Shown here piece by piece: positions 22,828 to 34,159 of a stretch of 64,000 bases of DNA. The notes under the pieces were generated by a model. It was not told where the DNA came from. It was given only the letters and a program-made list of their open reading frames with translations, and searched no databases. Positions within the stretch are counted from its first letter, which is position 1. Each line of letters starts with the position of its first letter. This DNA is from Mermis nigrescens (lineage: Eukaryota > Nematoda > Enoplea > Mermithida > Mermithidae). Where the stretch lies: contig JAVLUZ010000340.1 in assembly GCA_036768485.1 (NCBI GenBank), forward strand, positions 62,001 through 126,000. Reading direction: 5' to 3'. A program made the translations under genes and the position numbers.

Positions 22828-24504
22828 GGCCCGAATGACAGAACGTGGGTTGAACATAATCTTAGGTTAAAGTCGAGTAAAATTCAGCAAAAATCTCGGG
22901 TTAAACTCCTTTTGGTATGACAAAAAGCGGGTTAACTTTGACCTAAGGTTAAAGTCGCGTTACATCTCGGGCTAAAAATCGGTAGGACGGAAAGCGGAAA
23001 GCGGGTTAAACCAACGGTGGGTCAAAAATGATCGATTTAACCCGAGATTTTTAACCCTGCTCCTAGCAGGGTTAAATCTCGGGTTGTCTATCTCATTGCA
23101 TTACTGACCATGCATGTTTTGATTCTGCTAAGCTCAAAAATTAATCAGAGCTGTTTCAAACTTAGAGCAAATAGAAAAAGCCAGTGCCTGCGCTGCGCTA
23201 TTGGTCAAAATAACATTTTTATTTTTAATTATTTTCTCAATTTTACGTCTTCACTAATTATATTTATTACTTTGACCGATTTTTATTTTCTTATTTTCAT
23301 CGCATACGCAATGGTTGGCGAATCAGTTACATCAGTACTGCATATTACATGACATGGCCATTGAACGGTTCGCTTAGCATTACCTGTATCATTTCAGCAG
23401 TTCAAATGAACATTTACTGCCTTTGATACATGTACGGCATTGCAAAATATGCGTCAATCTCGGGTTAGAGAAATAAAAAGTCGGGTTTCCGTGCTTTACT
23501 CTGGGTTAGCTTATCCGAGTTTAATCTACCTCCTGTCAAACGGCCTAAATTTAACTTAGGGTTAAATTTAAACTTGAGTTAGCTAACCCGAGAATTCCTG
23601 TTAACTATATGCTAAACTAAGGCCCGAATGACAGAACGCGGGTTAGTTTAACCTAAGGTTAACGGGAATTCTCGGGTCAGCTAACCCACGGTTGAATTTA
23701 ACCTCAGGTTAGGTTTAACCCGTACGACAGAAGGCGGGTTAAACTCGGGTAAGCTAACCCAGGGTATAACAGGGTAACCCGACTTTTTATTTTTTTAACC
23801 CGAGATTGACGCGTATTTTGCAATGCCAAACATGTATCAAAGACAGTAAATGTTCATTTTAACTGCTGAAATGATACAGGTACTGCTAAGCGAACCGTTC
23901 AATGGCCAAGTTATGTAATATGCAGTAATGCTGTAATTGATTTGTCGAACATTGCGTATGCGATGAAAATAAGAAATTAAAAATCGGTCAAAGTAATAAA
24001 TATAATTAGTAAAAACGCAAAATGAAGAAAATAATTTGAAATAAAATAAGAAGTCCATTAATCTGAGTCAGCATCTAATCGATCTGATCGCCTTTTGTGA
24101 AATATGTTGGAAATTATTCGAGCTTTTAAAATTGTCTCGACCAATAGCGTAGGCACTAATTTCTATATTTGCTCTAAATTTGAAACAGCTCTGATTAATT
24201 TTTGAGCTTAGCAGAATCAAAACATGCATGGCCAGTAATGCAATGAGATAGACAACCCGAGATTTAACCCTGCTAAGAGCAGGGTTAAAAATCTCGGGTT
24301 GAATCGGCCATTTTTAACCCACCGTTGGTTTAACCCGCTTCCTGTCATACCGACATTTAACCCGAGATCTTACCCTACTTTACCCTTGGGTTAAAGTTAA
24401 CCCGCTTTCTGTCATACCAAAAGGATTTTAACCCGAGATTTTTGCTGGATTTTACACGAGTTTAACCTAAGGTTACTTTTAACTCACGTTCTGTCATTCG
24501 GGCC
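22828..24504. mobile_element. Two Harbinger-like MITEs fused head to head (copies B and C)
   Basis: Copy B (22828-23620) runs in the same direction as copy A and copy C (23621-24504) is inverted. Copy B lacks its own last 20-odd bases and joins directly to the start of copy C. The pair as a whole is a 1.68 kb palindrome flanked by TTA on both outer sides. The interior shares TGAAATGATACAGGTACTG and CATACGCAATG segments with copy A. Confidence 0.7.
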
Positions 24505-24982
24505 TTATAGGATAAAATGCATATTATATAAAGCGCACTTAACCCTAATGGGTTAAATTAACTCTGGAGTTAAGTCAACCTCAAGGGGTTAAAATTAACT
24601 CTAGAGGATTACGTTAACCCCTTCATTAAGAGACCGGGGATAGATTGTTTAACCCTCATCTCGACAAAATTTATCGAATTTAACCCCGGGGTTAGCTTAA
24701 CCTCTTCATTCGGAAACCGGGCCCTGGAGTGAGAATAATTAGTAATATCACTCGTCTTGTATGTAATACAATAAACCATTATATAATCGTAGAGACAAAA
24801 AATAATGTCTGAAGATGATTCCAAGGATTACACCTGCACCAAATAGGCTATCAAAAAATCAAAAGATGATCGAACCTCTCATTTTTGTTAATAATTGGAT
24901 GAACAGTAGTGAGAATAACACTAATGCTTATGAATTTGAAAGTTTGCAGTCAAATTATTGTGGACTGTATACTACAACTCAC

Positions 24983-25154
24983 CGGGTGCTGTCATCAAAG
25001 TCACTCGAATGCATTTTATTCTTTCCATGATCACAGCAGTCTTCTTCCAGTCAAGGCCCCTCAATTTGCATATACCCTTCCACGCTAGCACTAAATAGCC
25101 AGTGAATGGATACAAAACGCGGCCATCAACGATATGATCCAAGATGTATTTATC
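24983..25154 (-). CDS. FASN: FASN exon: dehydratase catalytic His (HxxxGxxxxP)
   Basis: The exon opens with DKYILDHIVDGRVLYPFTGY. This contains the full dehydratase HxxxGxxxxP motif (H-IVD-G-RVLY-P), whose His is His878 in mammalian FAS. It then reads LVLAWKGICKLRGLDWKKTA and ends in phase 1. The acceptor is TTAATTCAG and the donor is an almost ideal G/GTGAGT. The domain removes water from the 3-hydroxyacyl intermediate. Proline-Phe replaces the common Pro-Ala after the motif, a mild change. The exon is undamaged, so the dehydratase half looks functional. Confidence 0.94.
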
Positions 25155-25413
25155 CTGAATTAATTACATTAAATCTATGCGACTGATTCAGGATGTTTAT
25201 TTACCACAGAAATTAAAAGTTAAATTCAATAGACTTTTTGTCACAAATTAACTGGGAGATAAGGAGTGCGCCTTACTTATTTTAAATGAGAGCGTTAGGT
25301 AGGATAGTTTTACCTAAAAGTAAAGCAAATTTGAGCTTTGAAATACTTAGATACAAGATGCGATCTTCATTTATTAAAATTACAAATGTGCGTTTAAAAT
25401 TTGAACGGTCAGC

Positions 25414-26828
25414 CAGAGGCGTAGCCAGGATTTTGGTTCGGGGGGCATAAACCAAAAGTTTTAAAGACTACTTTCGCATTGAATGCAAGTAGTTTTTTGA
25501 CCTTCAGTAGTGTAGCCTAGCTAATTTATGGGTTTCTGACGATCAAAAATACAAAAAAGTACAAAGTGGCGCGAAGTGCCAAAAATTTTTAGAATTTCTA
25601 CCGTTTTCATGTAGAATTTACGGCCTTTCTATTGACAAACAGTTCGGAAATCATAAGTGGCGCAAAACGCCAAGAAATTTAGTCATTTTTTACCGCCCTT
25701 AACATTTTGTAGCTCTGTGAATACTAATAGTCTGACAGAGCAGAAAATTATCAAATTTGTACAAAACAATTTTGACAGATCAAGCTTCTAACAAGAAAAC
25801 TGCGAATTATTAACTTTGGTTGAAGATATTTTGAGTGATTCAGGCTTTTAAACGCAATGCTGCAGCTTTACAAAAAGAAAGAACAGTAACTGGCGGCGCT
25901 ATGCGCCAAAATTTTTTGACGTTTTTGCACTTTACACTCAATTTATATCGCTTTAATCATACAAAACAGACGGATTAATGCCGGCACGAAACGCCGGGAA
26001 ATTTTTAGAAATTCCTAACCCTTTTACCTGGCTTGTTCTCCCTAAAATCGCGTTGCACATGTACAACGAGATTTTACGACTGCGGGGATTCTGGGTTGGC
26101 GCGCTCAAGCGTTCCCAGCTGGGTCCGAGGCAGAGTCCCAGAAAATTTTGTAAAAAAAGCATTTTATTCTTAAATAGTAACGGTAAAATTTTCGCAAAAT
26201 CGGCCAAATCTCTTTCGACTTTTTTTTCGTTTTCGACCTCTGCTAATTACACAGCGCAGCAACGGGTCGCTTCCAATAAGATATAGGAAAATGCGTTAAT
26301 GAAAATTTTGTTCTTACCGTTTTCAGGCCCATTGGTGGCCTTTTTATTAACAAGGTGCACTTCAGTAAACAGGAAATACGTAAAAGCATAAGAAAATTTG
26401 GCCATTCCTTTCATTTAAAATGTCCTTGTAAAGAGAGAAAAACAAAGCAAAGAATAGACAAACTGGTACACAAAAGACAAACAAAGAAGCAGAGAATAGA
26501 CAAACTGCTACACAATCCTTTTCGTACTTTTACTATTATGCTCAACAAGCATGCACAGTTTCATTCAACTAACAAATAGTGCATCAAATTACTAAAGTGA
26601 TGTGAAGTGCTGGATTATTTTAGCTCATTCAAGCTTTTAAATTTATTGGATCTAAATAACAATAAATAATAATGACTCGGCGCGAAGCGCCGCAAAATTT
26701 TGACGTTTTTGCCTTTTTGAACTCAGTTTTCTAGACACACATTATTGCAATAGAAAAATCTAAAATATTTCTAAAAAATTTGGGGGGGGGCATGTGCCCT
26801 CAATGCCCCCCCCCTGGCTACGCCTATG
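25414..26828. mobile_element. 1.4 kb hAT-like element with CAGAGGCGTAGCC ends
   Basis: Ends are CAGAGGCGTAGCCAGGA and TGGCTACGCCTATG. An exact 8-bp duplication, CGGTCAGC, lies at 25406-25413 and 26829-26836, diagnostic of a hAT-type insertion. The interior has no intact transposase. It repeats a GGCGCGAAGCGCC-type hairpin five times, each followed closely by an AAATTT word. The insertion is in the intron between two FASN dehydratase exons. Confidence 0.85.
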
Positions 26829-26836
26829 CGGTCAGC

Positions 26837-27393
26837 CCTACAAATGCATTCGCAAGTACTTTTGGGCTCGAAAACGGTGGGAACACGTCAGAAATAGCCT
26901 TTTTCAACATTTATGACAATATCTCCTCGGAAAAAGAGAAAAAACTATAAAAATTCAATAAAAAGTGACCATTGCATAGTCAAAAATGACTATAAAAATG
27001 CATACATGGGGCCAGAAACAATTATAAATGCTTAAAAAATTATTTTCATTGAAGTTTTCATACTCTATAAATCCTGCGTAGATCAGCAGTATTTTGCGTA
27101 AGTCAGCAGTTATCCGAGGAGGGGAGGGCGAACCCCAATTCTTGAAATACTTTCTTATCAGGAAAATTTTCTGTATATATTCCGTTTTAATAGCTAAAGC
27201 GTCTGCAATTTCTTGACATCAACATGTTATTTATTCAACAATTTTTGATCTGGAAGCACCATACGTTGATACTATGGAAAAATGTGACACTCTCTGAAAA
27301 TTCAACAAAAAAATATCAGTTCTATATCAAAATATTTAGTTCTGAAATATTTAAATTTAAACTTAAATCTTATAATGTGAGAAATGTTCGCAC
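26837..27393. other. FASN intron, no recognised feature
   Basis: Intron sequence without a recognised repeat or gene. Confidence 0.5.
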
Positions 27394-27717
27394 CTCAGAT
27401 CCACTAGCGAATGGATCAACAATGAAATTGCATTCACACTTAGACATTTTTGTTGGTCCCATGCAAGTATCCCAAACTTGGCTATGATCCCAATCAACCA
27501 AACCAGCCAGCATCGGAGTCCCCTTCGGAGCCGGTTCGCTAGCTCGCGGATAAAGTTCTTTGACATCAACGTCTACACCCGCTTGATATATTTTGCCCAG
27601 GTTTTGCAGCAAATATTCTACGTTGTTTGGGTGATTGGCTGACATCAGGCCAAAACTTTTGCACCCTTGAGGCATTCCTTGTTTAAGAACTGATTGAAGC
27701 AATGTATGTGGAGCAAC
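27394..27717 (-). CDS. FASN: FASN exon: transferase end, linker and dehydratase start
   Basis: This exon has 108 complete codons, phase 0 on both sides. It starts VAPHTLLQSVLKQGMPQGC, the end of the transferase fold. It passes through a helix with LLQNLGKIYQAGVDVDVKEL and reaches YPRASEPAPKGTPML, then WDHSQVWD, the conserved entry to the dehydratase region in animal FAS. The acceptor is TTATTTAG and the donor is GTGCGA. The last residues before the donor (FASGSE) lead directly into DKYILDH of the next exon. No defects were seen, and length and motif order are as expected for the family. Confidence 0.93.
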
Positions 27718-28116
27718 CTAAATAAATGACGGCCACTCACATAAAAACCATCTCTGGCGTACGTAGAAAATAAAAATTTGACTAGTGCTGCCAACGAAAA
27801 ATAAATTTTATTGCAATACGTTTTTAGTTTTCATATAAAATGATATCAAAATGAGTCGGATATACCATATAATTTTTGCTTCATTCGCTATTGTATGAGA
27901 ATAATTTGAACTGACGCTATGCTATTGATTTTTTGCAGTAATTGTTAATAAGTATTTACGACTATTTATGACTATTTGTGGCTGTCTTAAATAATTCAAA
28001 CCATTTAAGAAGGTGCCTTTGAGCAAACAAATAAAAACTAATTAATGCATTTTTTAGAGGAATCACATTTAAAAAAGTAGCTGTTTATAACTTAAAAATA
28101 CTCTTTTCTAGCCTAC

Positions 28117-28296
28117 TTCTATGACTACCGCATTTTCAGGCAAACACTTTATCGCGTCATCAAAAAGCACAACGGATGTTACATTGTTGACATGGTAATC
28201 CGCCGAGCTGTATTTGGCAATATCTGATTCCCAATCATTTTTCGGAATACTACTAGAAATCCACGTTGGAGATCTTGGTTTAGGACTTGGAATGAT
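28117..28296 (-). CDS. FASN: FASN exon: transferase C-terminal part
   Basis: Sixty complete codons, phase 0 at both ends. The protein begins IIPSPKPRSPTWISSSIP and goes on through SADYHVNNVTSVVLFDDAI to CLPENAVVIE. These match the conserved PKPRSxxW, the YHVNNxxSPVLF-type segment and the PENAVVxE strand of animal FAS transferase domains. It joins seamlessly to the next exon (VAPHTLLQSVLKQG). The acceptor is TTTTCAG and the donor is GTAGGC. A transposon end (28320) lies only 24 bp upstream of the acceptor side, so the branch point must be within that short interval or within the transposon itself. No frame breaks. Confidence 0.92.
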
Positions 28297-28319
28297 CTGA
28301 AAATTTTGTAACAGTCTAC

Positions 28320-28474
28320 TAGCAAGAAAAAATGCTACGATGGAGCAAAAAAGGTGAATATACTTGGATTTCTTTATTCTTGAGTATGTAAAAGGAGGGG
28401 TCGAGGGAACATTTAACTATATGCGCAAAAGCCGTACAAATGTGCTACGCAAAAATCGAAGTATATTCTGCGGC
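28320..28474. mobile_element. MITE family A, single terminal repeat (copy 3)
   Basis: One complete but diverged terminal repeat (GCAAGAAAAAATGCTACGAT) ends at the CTGCGGCC block. The second end is missing. It stands 24 bp from the first base of the FASN exon at 28117-28296, on the acceptor side. Confidence 0.75.
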
Positions 28475-29030
28475 CTATGTGTGTTTCTGTAGACTAAATT
28501 GAGTTGGCCCGGAGTTGTAAAGTATACTTGATAATCTTGTTTTCCATCAGAGCATTATGGAATGTAAGGTTTTGTGAACTAAATTGTGAATCGATCGTTT
28601 AAAAGACATGAAAGTTCTTCAATTGTTCTTTGCTAAACAGTGAAAAATGTTTTGTAAGTAAAACTTGATTTTTCAAAGACAGCAGAATATAACCTAATTA
28701 AGGTAAAATCCTGCATCGACAGAAACAGCAAGCGAAAGCCAGGCATGGCAAACACATCAGTGTGTAAAATTAACGCAATGATGTGTCGGCCGCCAAAAAT
28801 CGCATGCAATTGATTGATGCACGAGAAAGCAACAAAAATTAGTAGTCGAGCTAGACAACATGAAGGATTCCGGCTACAAATAAGTCGACTCCATCAGCAA
28901 ATGCAAACAATTCAAGAAAATTTATGAGCCGCATACATTCAAAAATGGACAGACATAAATTTGCATGGCTTTCAACACAAAAAATATATCGGAATCAGTT
29001 TGATAAAAACAGCGCATAAGAATTATAGGT
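28475..29030. other. FASN intron, no recognised feature
   Basis: Nothing was recognised in this stretch beyond short words (CTGCATCGACAGAAACAGCA) that recur at 29281-29320. Confidence 0.45.
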
Positions 29031-29830
29031 CGCGCTACCTTTAATATACTTGGCCACCTTTTTTCTTATATGTTCATCACAGCGAGTGCGAATTTTGTGT
29101 CCCCCCTCACAGCAACAATGGCACACAACTGGGAGGAGCTGTTTTTTTCAAACAATAGATAATTAAATAACTCCATGTTCCTTTCTTGGTTTTTGTTTAC
29201 ACTCAATACCTAGTTGTGTGCTATTGTTGCTGTGAGGGGGGACACAAAATTGACATGAAAGTTCTTCAATTGTTCTTTAATCCTGCATCGACAGAAACAG
29301 CAATCCTGCATCGACAGAAATTTAGTTAGCATTTAGCAATGAGTGTGTAAAGTGTAAACCGAAAAATCAAACAATTTGCGGAGGGTCAATTTTTTTAAAA
29401 ATGATGCCCCTGAGTTGTAGATTACGAATCTGACCTAAAAATTTCTTTACACTCAATAGTTGTTGCACAAAAATGTACAGTATACGGGTTTTTTACTCTT
29501 TGCATGCCCTTCAGCTTATCTAACTTGTACTTTTAGTTTATGTTCAGTCCAATTGATTATATGTTGTAGAGGATAACATTATCTCAACATCCTTTTTCTT
29601 TCTCTTTTTACGCAATATTTCTTGATCTGCAAACGTTCTAGTCTGAAGGGTTTGAGACGGGAAAAGAAATTTTTCAGCTGCTCCGCTAAGTAGGCGGAAC
29701 ATGCAAATTATGCTTAAAATATGCCCTGACCTTAGCATTACATATCCTAGTTTATTTTGTTGCTATACACCCAATACTGCGTTATGAGCACAAATGTAAA
29801 ATTTTGCATTAAACATGGAAGGATTCCAGC
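29031..29830. repeat. GTGTAAA-rich family B, rearranged block
   Basis: The block opens with the family's end (ATTATAGGTCGCGCTACC, reduced hairpin) and follows the order seen at 15500-16300. However, 29221-29335 contains an inverted scrap of the family joined to a copy of the 28600-28740 sequence. This suggests a patch-like repair event. Non-coding. Confidence 0.6.
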
Positions 29831-31680
29831 CACTCGCCCTCACTAAGCTGATCTGCCTAATTACAGTAATTCGTCTCGTTTCGCTTACTGTAGCGTTTTA
29901 AAAAATTTACTAAAAAACTCTCGAAAAAATTAAATAGCTTTATAGGTAAAGTAATACAGTAGTGCATAGGTACCTATAATCTGTCCCACGAATGCATCGC
30001 ATGGATTACAATTCCCGTTTCAATGCAAATTCATTACAAAAGCGGTTTAATTGAATTAGCAATCGTGATGTGCAAAGTAATGAATATTCGTATAAAGTTC
30101 TATTATGCAAAAGTAAGCTACGGTCAGCTGCGTAGAAATCACTTTTGTAGCTGTTCGCTGGATTGTTAAAATTGAATTCCATGCACACGATTCCGTGAAA
30201 TAGACTATTCATAGTTTTTAAACTATGTACATATGTAGTGCATGGATTCGCTCGAAAAACATCCTAATTAAAGTAGTGCTCGATTTTTCACTTGCTCTAC
30301 AGAGTGGGTAGCAAATTTTGTCATACATATGGCGGGTCGTGCGATGAAAAAATCGGGTGTTAAGAAAATTTGCTTTTTGGGCGAGTTGATGCACTATAGT
30401 CTGTTCCATTCAAAACGGCCCATTTTCGCTAAAATCTCATTACCATACGTGCACGTGGGGGTCTAGATCACTAAAATGGAAAAACGGGAAATTTTGTGGG
30501 GCACATGAGGCAAAATGAAGGCCGAAAATGGTTAAAAGAAACATTAATGGAGCTCTTACTTCGATCCCCTACACCTGATTTTGAAAGGAACCCGGTCGAA
30601 TGGCAATATCCCGGGACTAATGACACATTTTTTGCAGTCTTTGGAGCGGATACATGAACTGACTGTTGGATTTGCGGGCCAAGCGAATGAGGACATTAGG
30701 CGTATAAATTTTAGAGAAATCGTGGAAAACTTTAATACCTCGCAACTAAAATTCAATTTTTGTTTATTCAATTTGCGGTTTATACACAAGTCTAATTTTT
30801 GCCTTTGTCAACGATTTTATTGCTAAACGTTCATTATTACGAATGTCGCGTTTTATATATATTTGGCCCGCAAAATAGTAAAGTTTCGAAACTGGCGAAA
30901 AAAGTGCTTTAACGCTGTAAAATTGTGCTCCGTCCAATTGAAAAATGACTGTAAAACGTGTAGCTTCTTAGGTCAAAAAAAACTTAGAACAAAAAGAAAT
31001 TTGATGAAATGAAGTGGATAAAGCGAAAAGTTAAAACTTTATTCATTCCAAAAACCAGAAGAAGTAAGAAATTTATTGATCTAGAGTAAACAAATAGAAA
31101 GTGTTAAATCCATTTTGGCCAAAAAAATTAATAAAAAAATTGTGAAAAACGGGTGAACAAATTGAAAAGTCGTTGTTCCGAAGTAGTAATCTCTTCACGA
31201 CCCAAAAACCTGAAAATAAACTAGAAAAAATTAGATGCAAACTGAGTGTAAAATTATAATTTAAAGTGTAAAGTAAACGGTGACATTGGTCGGCGTAAAC
31301 ACCTTAAGTTGCTCCGCCTCTACACGGCTGACAGCTTGGAGCAGTCTTACCTGACTTCAGGCGGTTGGTCGGTCATCTGGCACCAGTCGATCGGTCCTTT
31401 ATATGCACTTGGTTGGTCAGTCGCTTGTCACTGGTCGGTCCGGTAGCTTAGGAGCGCGGAATGTCAAGGAAGGGGGCTCCAACCTTTATGGTTCCCTTCC
31501 CCCCAGACCACTCTCTTCCCTAGGACGGTTGCGTTCCTCACAGCTGCTCCCTTCCCTATACTACTCTTATGTTTTAACGCTATTATCTTTCAAAGGATAC
31601 GTCCAAACTTGCGTAAACTCAAACGATCTTCCTTGTGCTTTATCTTGTTAGACTGGATAGTAAGGATATATGCACATCTG
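29831..31680. other. FASN intron, mostly unrecognised
   Basis: No gene was recognised. The 30445-30545 sequence (GGGGTCTAGATCACTAAAAT, then GAGGCAAAATGAAGGCCGAAAATG) is similar to 54320-54420, so it is part of a low-copy repeat. The frame at 30581-30826 is of unknown type. A cluster of GGTCGGTC words lies near 31365-31440. Confidence 0.4.
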
Positions 31681-31689
31681 GTTTAAGGA

Positions 31690-31894
31690 GAATGACCCCC
31701 CCCCGAGGAACCAAAATCTCCCAGAATTTTCGAATTTCTTTTGTTGTTTTTTTCGCAATTGTTTATGTCAGTAGATAGTGCTTAATTAGAAACGTTGAAA
31801 AATGGTGTCTTTTCGCCATACCACTGTTTTAAGGCCATTTTTTTGACCTCTAAAAAATCTTGCACCTCCAGAATTCTGGCGCTACCCGCCTATG
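31690..31894. mobile_element. hAT-like MITE family C, 5'-shortened copy
   Basis: The sequence GAAAAATGGTGTCTTTTCGCC and the end GCGCTACCCGCCTATG match 8847-9114. The G-rich left end is reduced to a C run with no clear boundary. Confidence 0.55.
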
Positions 31895-31932
31895 GATGTA
31901 TGGCCTGAAGTATCAAATAAAAGAAGGGAACT

Positions 31933-32579
31933 AGCAAAGAAAAATGCTCCGATGGAACAAAAAAGGTGAATATACTTGAATTTCTTCATTCTTAAGGATG
32001 TAAAAGGAATAGACTAGGGAAAATTTCCCTAAATGCGCAGAAGTTATAGGAATGTGCTTAACAATTAGATTTCCCCTAAACAACGCAATAATCGAAGTAT
32101 ATTCTGCGGCCTGTGAAAAATGAGGGTTTAGTCACATAACGTTTTTTAAGTGTTTCGCAAAAGAGCATTGAAGACACTTTCATGACTATTGAATAATCAA
32201 TGTATCATTTATTTAATGAAATCTTGGCCTTCCACAATGCTCTAACGTAAAAGAAAATAGTGTAAACTTTACGCCTACATGGCCAACTCATTAGTTTGCA
32301 TGAAAAACCTCAGATAATTTCTTTAAATTTTCCAAAATATATTTATCAAAATAATCGCCATCGTAATCGAAATTACTACGGAAAATCTGCAGAAACGCGC
32401 ATAGGCCGCAGAATATACTTCGATTTTTGCATTGTTTAGGGGAAATCTAACTGTTTAGCACATTCCTATGGCTTCTGCGCATTTACGGAAATTTTTCCTA
32501 GTCCCTCCTTTTACATCCTTAACAATGAAGAAATTCAAGTATATTCACCTTTTTTGTTCCATCGGAGCATTTTTCTTTG
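31933..32579. mobile_element. MITE family A, copy 4
   Basis: Both terminal repeats are present (31935-32112 and 32404-32577). The interior is shorter and unrelated to the other copies, and the arms differ at several places, so this is a distinct subfamily. The right end runs into a TTATTATTATT microsatellite, and the outer TA is lost there. Confidence 0.75.
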
Positions 32580-32619
32580 TTTTATTATTATTATTATTAT
32601 TATGAAGTAATTTGCAAGT

Positions 32620-33490
32620 AGTATTTTTAAAAAATGTTTCTTATTTCATTTTACCTTTTAAACAGTGCATATTTGCGAATAAAAACAATTAAAGATGAGT
32701 CAAAAATCTTTAAAGTAAAAAAACTGATCAAAAAAATGCAATACGGAGTAAATATTGGCATTAGAAAAACGTATGCTTAATTCAAACTTCACTTCTTCAC
32801 AGCTCAACAACCACCAGCTGTAGAAAAGTTTAAAGGTCAGATTCGTCATTCTGACGTTACGGAGATCATTTTTAATAAAAAGAATGACCATACACAATGC
32901 TCTGGGCGTTAAAGTGCTTGTCAGTTTAAACTCTACACATAACGCAATATTGGGTGTATAGAAACAAAATAAAATAGGATATGTAACGCTTAAATCAAGA
33001 CACATTTTGGGCATAATCAGCATGTTCCACTTACTCAATGGAGCATTTTACCCCTTAACACTAAAACGATCAATTGGACTGCACAGAAACCAAAGTTTTT
33101 ACACTAAAACAATCACAGATCAAGAAATATTGCCTTAAAAAAGAGAAAAAATTTTAGGTTTTAAGATTATGTAGCCCTCTACATTATAAAACCAACCGGA
33201 CTGTATAGAAATCAAAATTGAGTAGACAAGCTTTAGGACACTCAAACAGTAAAAAATCGAATACTTTACACTTTTGTGCAACAAGCAATGAGTGTAAAGA
33301 AATTTTAAGGTCAGATTCGTAATCTACCACCCAGGGGCAACATTTAAAAAATTGGCCCTCCGCAAATTACTTGATTTTTTGATCTACACTTTACACACTT
33401 ATTACTAACTCGGTATTAAGTGTAAACGCACTTAAGAAAGGGCACATCGAGTTTTTCAATCATCTATCGATTGAAAGATTGAAAAAACCG
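32620..33490. repeat. GTGTAAA-rich family B, inverted block
   Basis: Inverted relative to 15600-16500 and 29100-29810, with ACACTTTACA, ATAACGCAATATTGGGTGTA and AAACGATCA words. It is broken at its right end by the hAT terminal sequence at 33502. Confidence 0.65.
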
Positions 33491-33735
33491 CACCTTATAG
33501 ACAGGGCCGTGCTTAGGGGTTTAGCGGCCTTGGGCGAAACTTTTTTTGGCGGTCCCCATAATTTTTAAAATCATAATTATCATTTATGTATCTCCTTTAC
33601 ATATATACCTATATGATCGCAGTTAGCATCCTACTGTAAATTTACTAACAAAATATTCTGCTACATTACTTTAAGTAGGTATCCTATGTTTTTTCTCAAA
33701 TAATTTACACATTTCGTGAATGATGACGTGCTTTA

Positions 33736-33775
33736 TTACAAAATAACTTTTCTAGCTTTCTGAGCGGCAAACTGG
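33736..33775 (-). pseudogene. hAT transposase C-terminal end (downstream half)
   Basis: Read on the minus strand with one copy of the CCAGTT duplication, this completes the C-terminus: FAAQKARKVIL then TAA at 33736-33738. The IDxFAxxKAR ending is typical of hAT transposases of the zinc-finger/ZMYM-like group. It is separated from the rest at 42519 by the palindrome. Confidence 0.82.
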
Positions 33776-33948
33776 AGTAGTTAGGCGTGTTTCCCTAGTC
33801 CGCAACGTTATAACACAGGCTATGTTATAACATAGGCGGAGGGGCTCAGAATCTGCTCCCTGGCTTTTCTCAGGGAGCAATGCTTTAGCATAGGCTGTGC
33901 TATAGCGTAGGGGCGTGCCCAAACCTGCCCGGGGAGGGGGCGCGTCCA

Positions 33949-34010
33949 GCCCAGGGCCAGGGGCCCAGGGCCAGGGGCCCAAGGCCAGGGGCCCAAGGCC
34001 AGGGGAGAGG
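33949..34010. repeat. 14-bp GC minisatellite in left palindrome arm
   Basis: About four units of CCCAGGGCCAGGGG and variants. The mirrored place at 42318-42350 has only about two, so copy number changed after the palindrome formed. Confidence 0.75.
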
Positions 34011-34159
34011 AAATTTCCATGGGTAACCCCGGGTGTTATTACCCAGGGGTTATTACCCCGGGGGTTATTTTTCAACAGGCGCAAGTCAAGAACCAGCAGC
34101 CAGATCGGGCTCAAATATTAGGGGTAGGATGAACACCTTATTAGCAAACTATTTCAAAA

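Larger units (their letters stand above)
20385..24726. mobile_element. 4.3 kb element with CAGGGCCCGGTTTCCGAATG ends
   Basis: Left and right ends are inverted copies of CAGGGCCCGGTTTCCGAATG, followed by GGGTTAA/TTAACCC-rich arms of about 200 bp. Inside lie a family D fragment and three Harbinger-like hairpin modules. No target duplication was found next to the ends, so whether both ends belong to one insertion is inferred. No transposase was recognised. Confidence 0.55.

Noticed and set aside
33752..34121. Proline/glycine-rich open frames on both strands
   Set aside because: They arise from the GC-rich minisatellite at the palindrome end and mirror each other; not genes.
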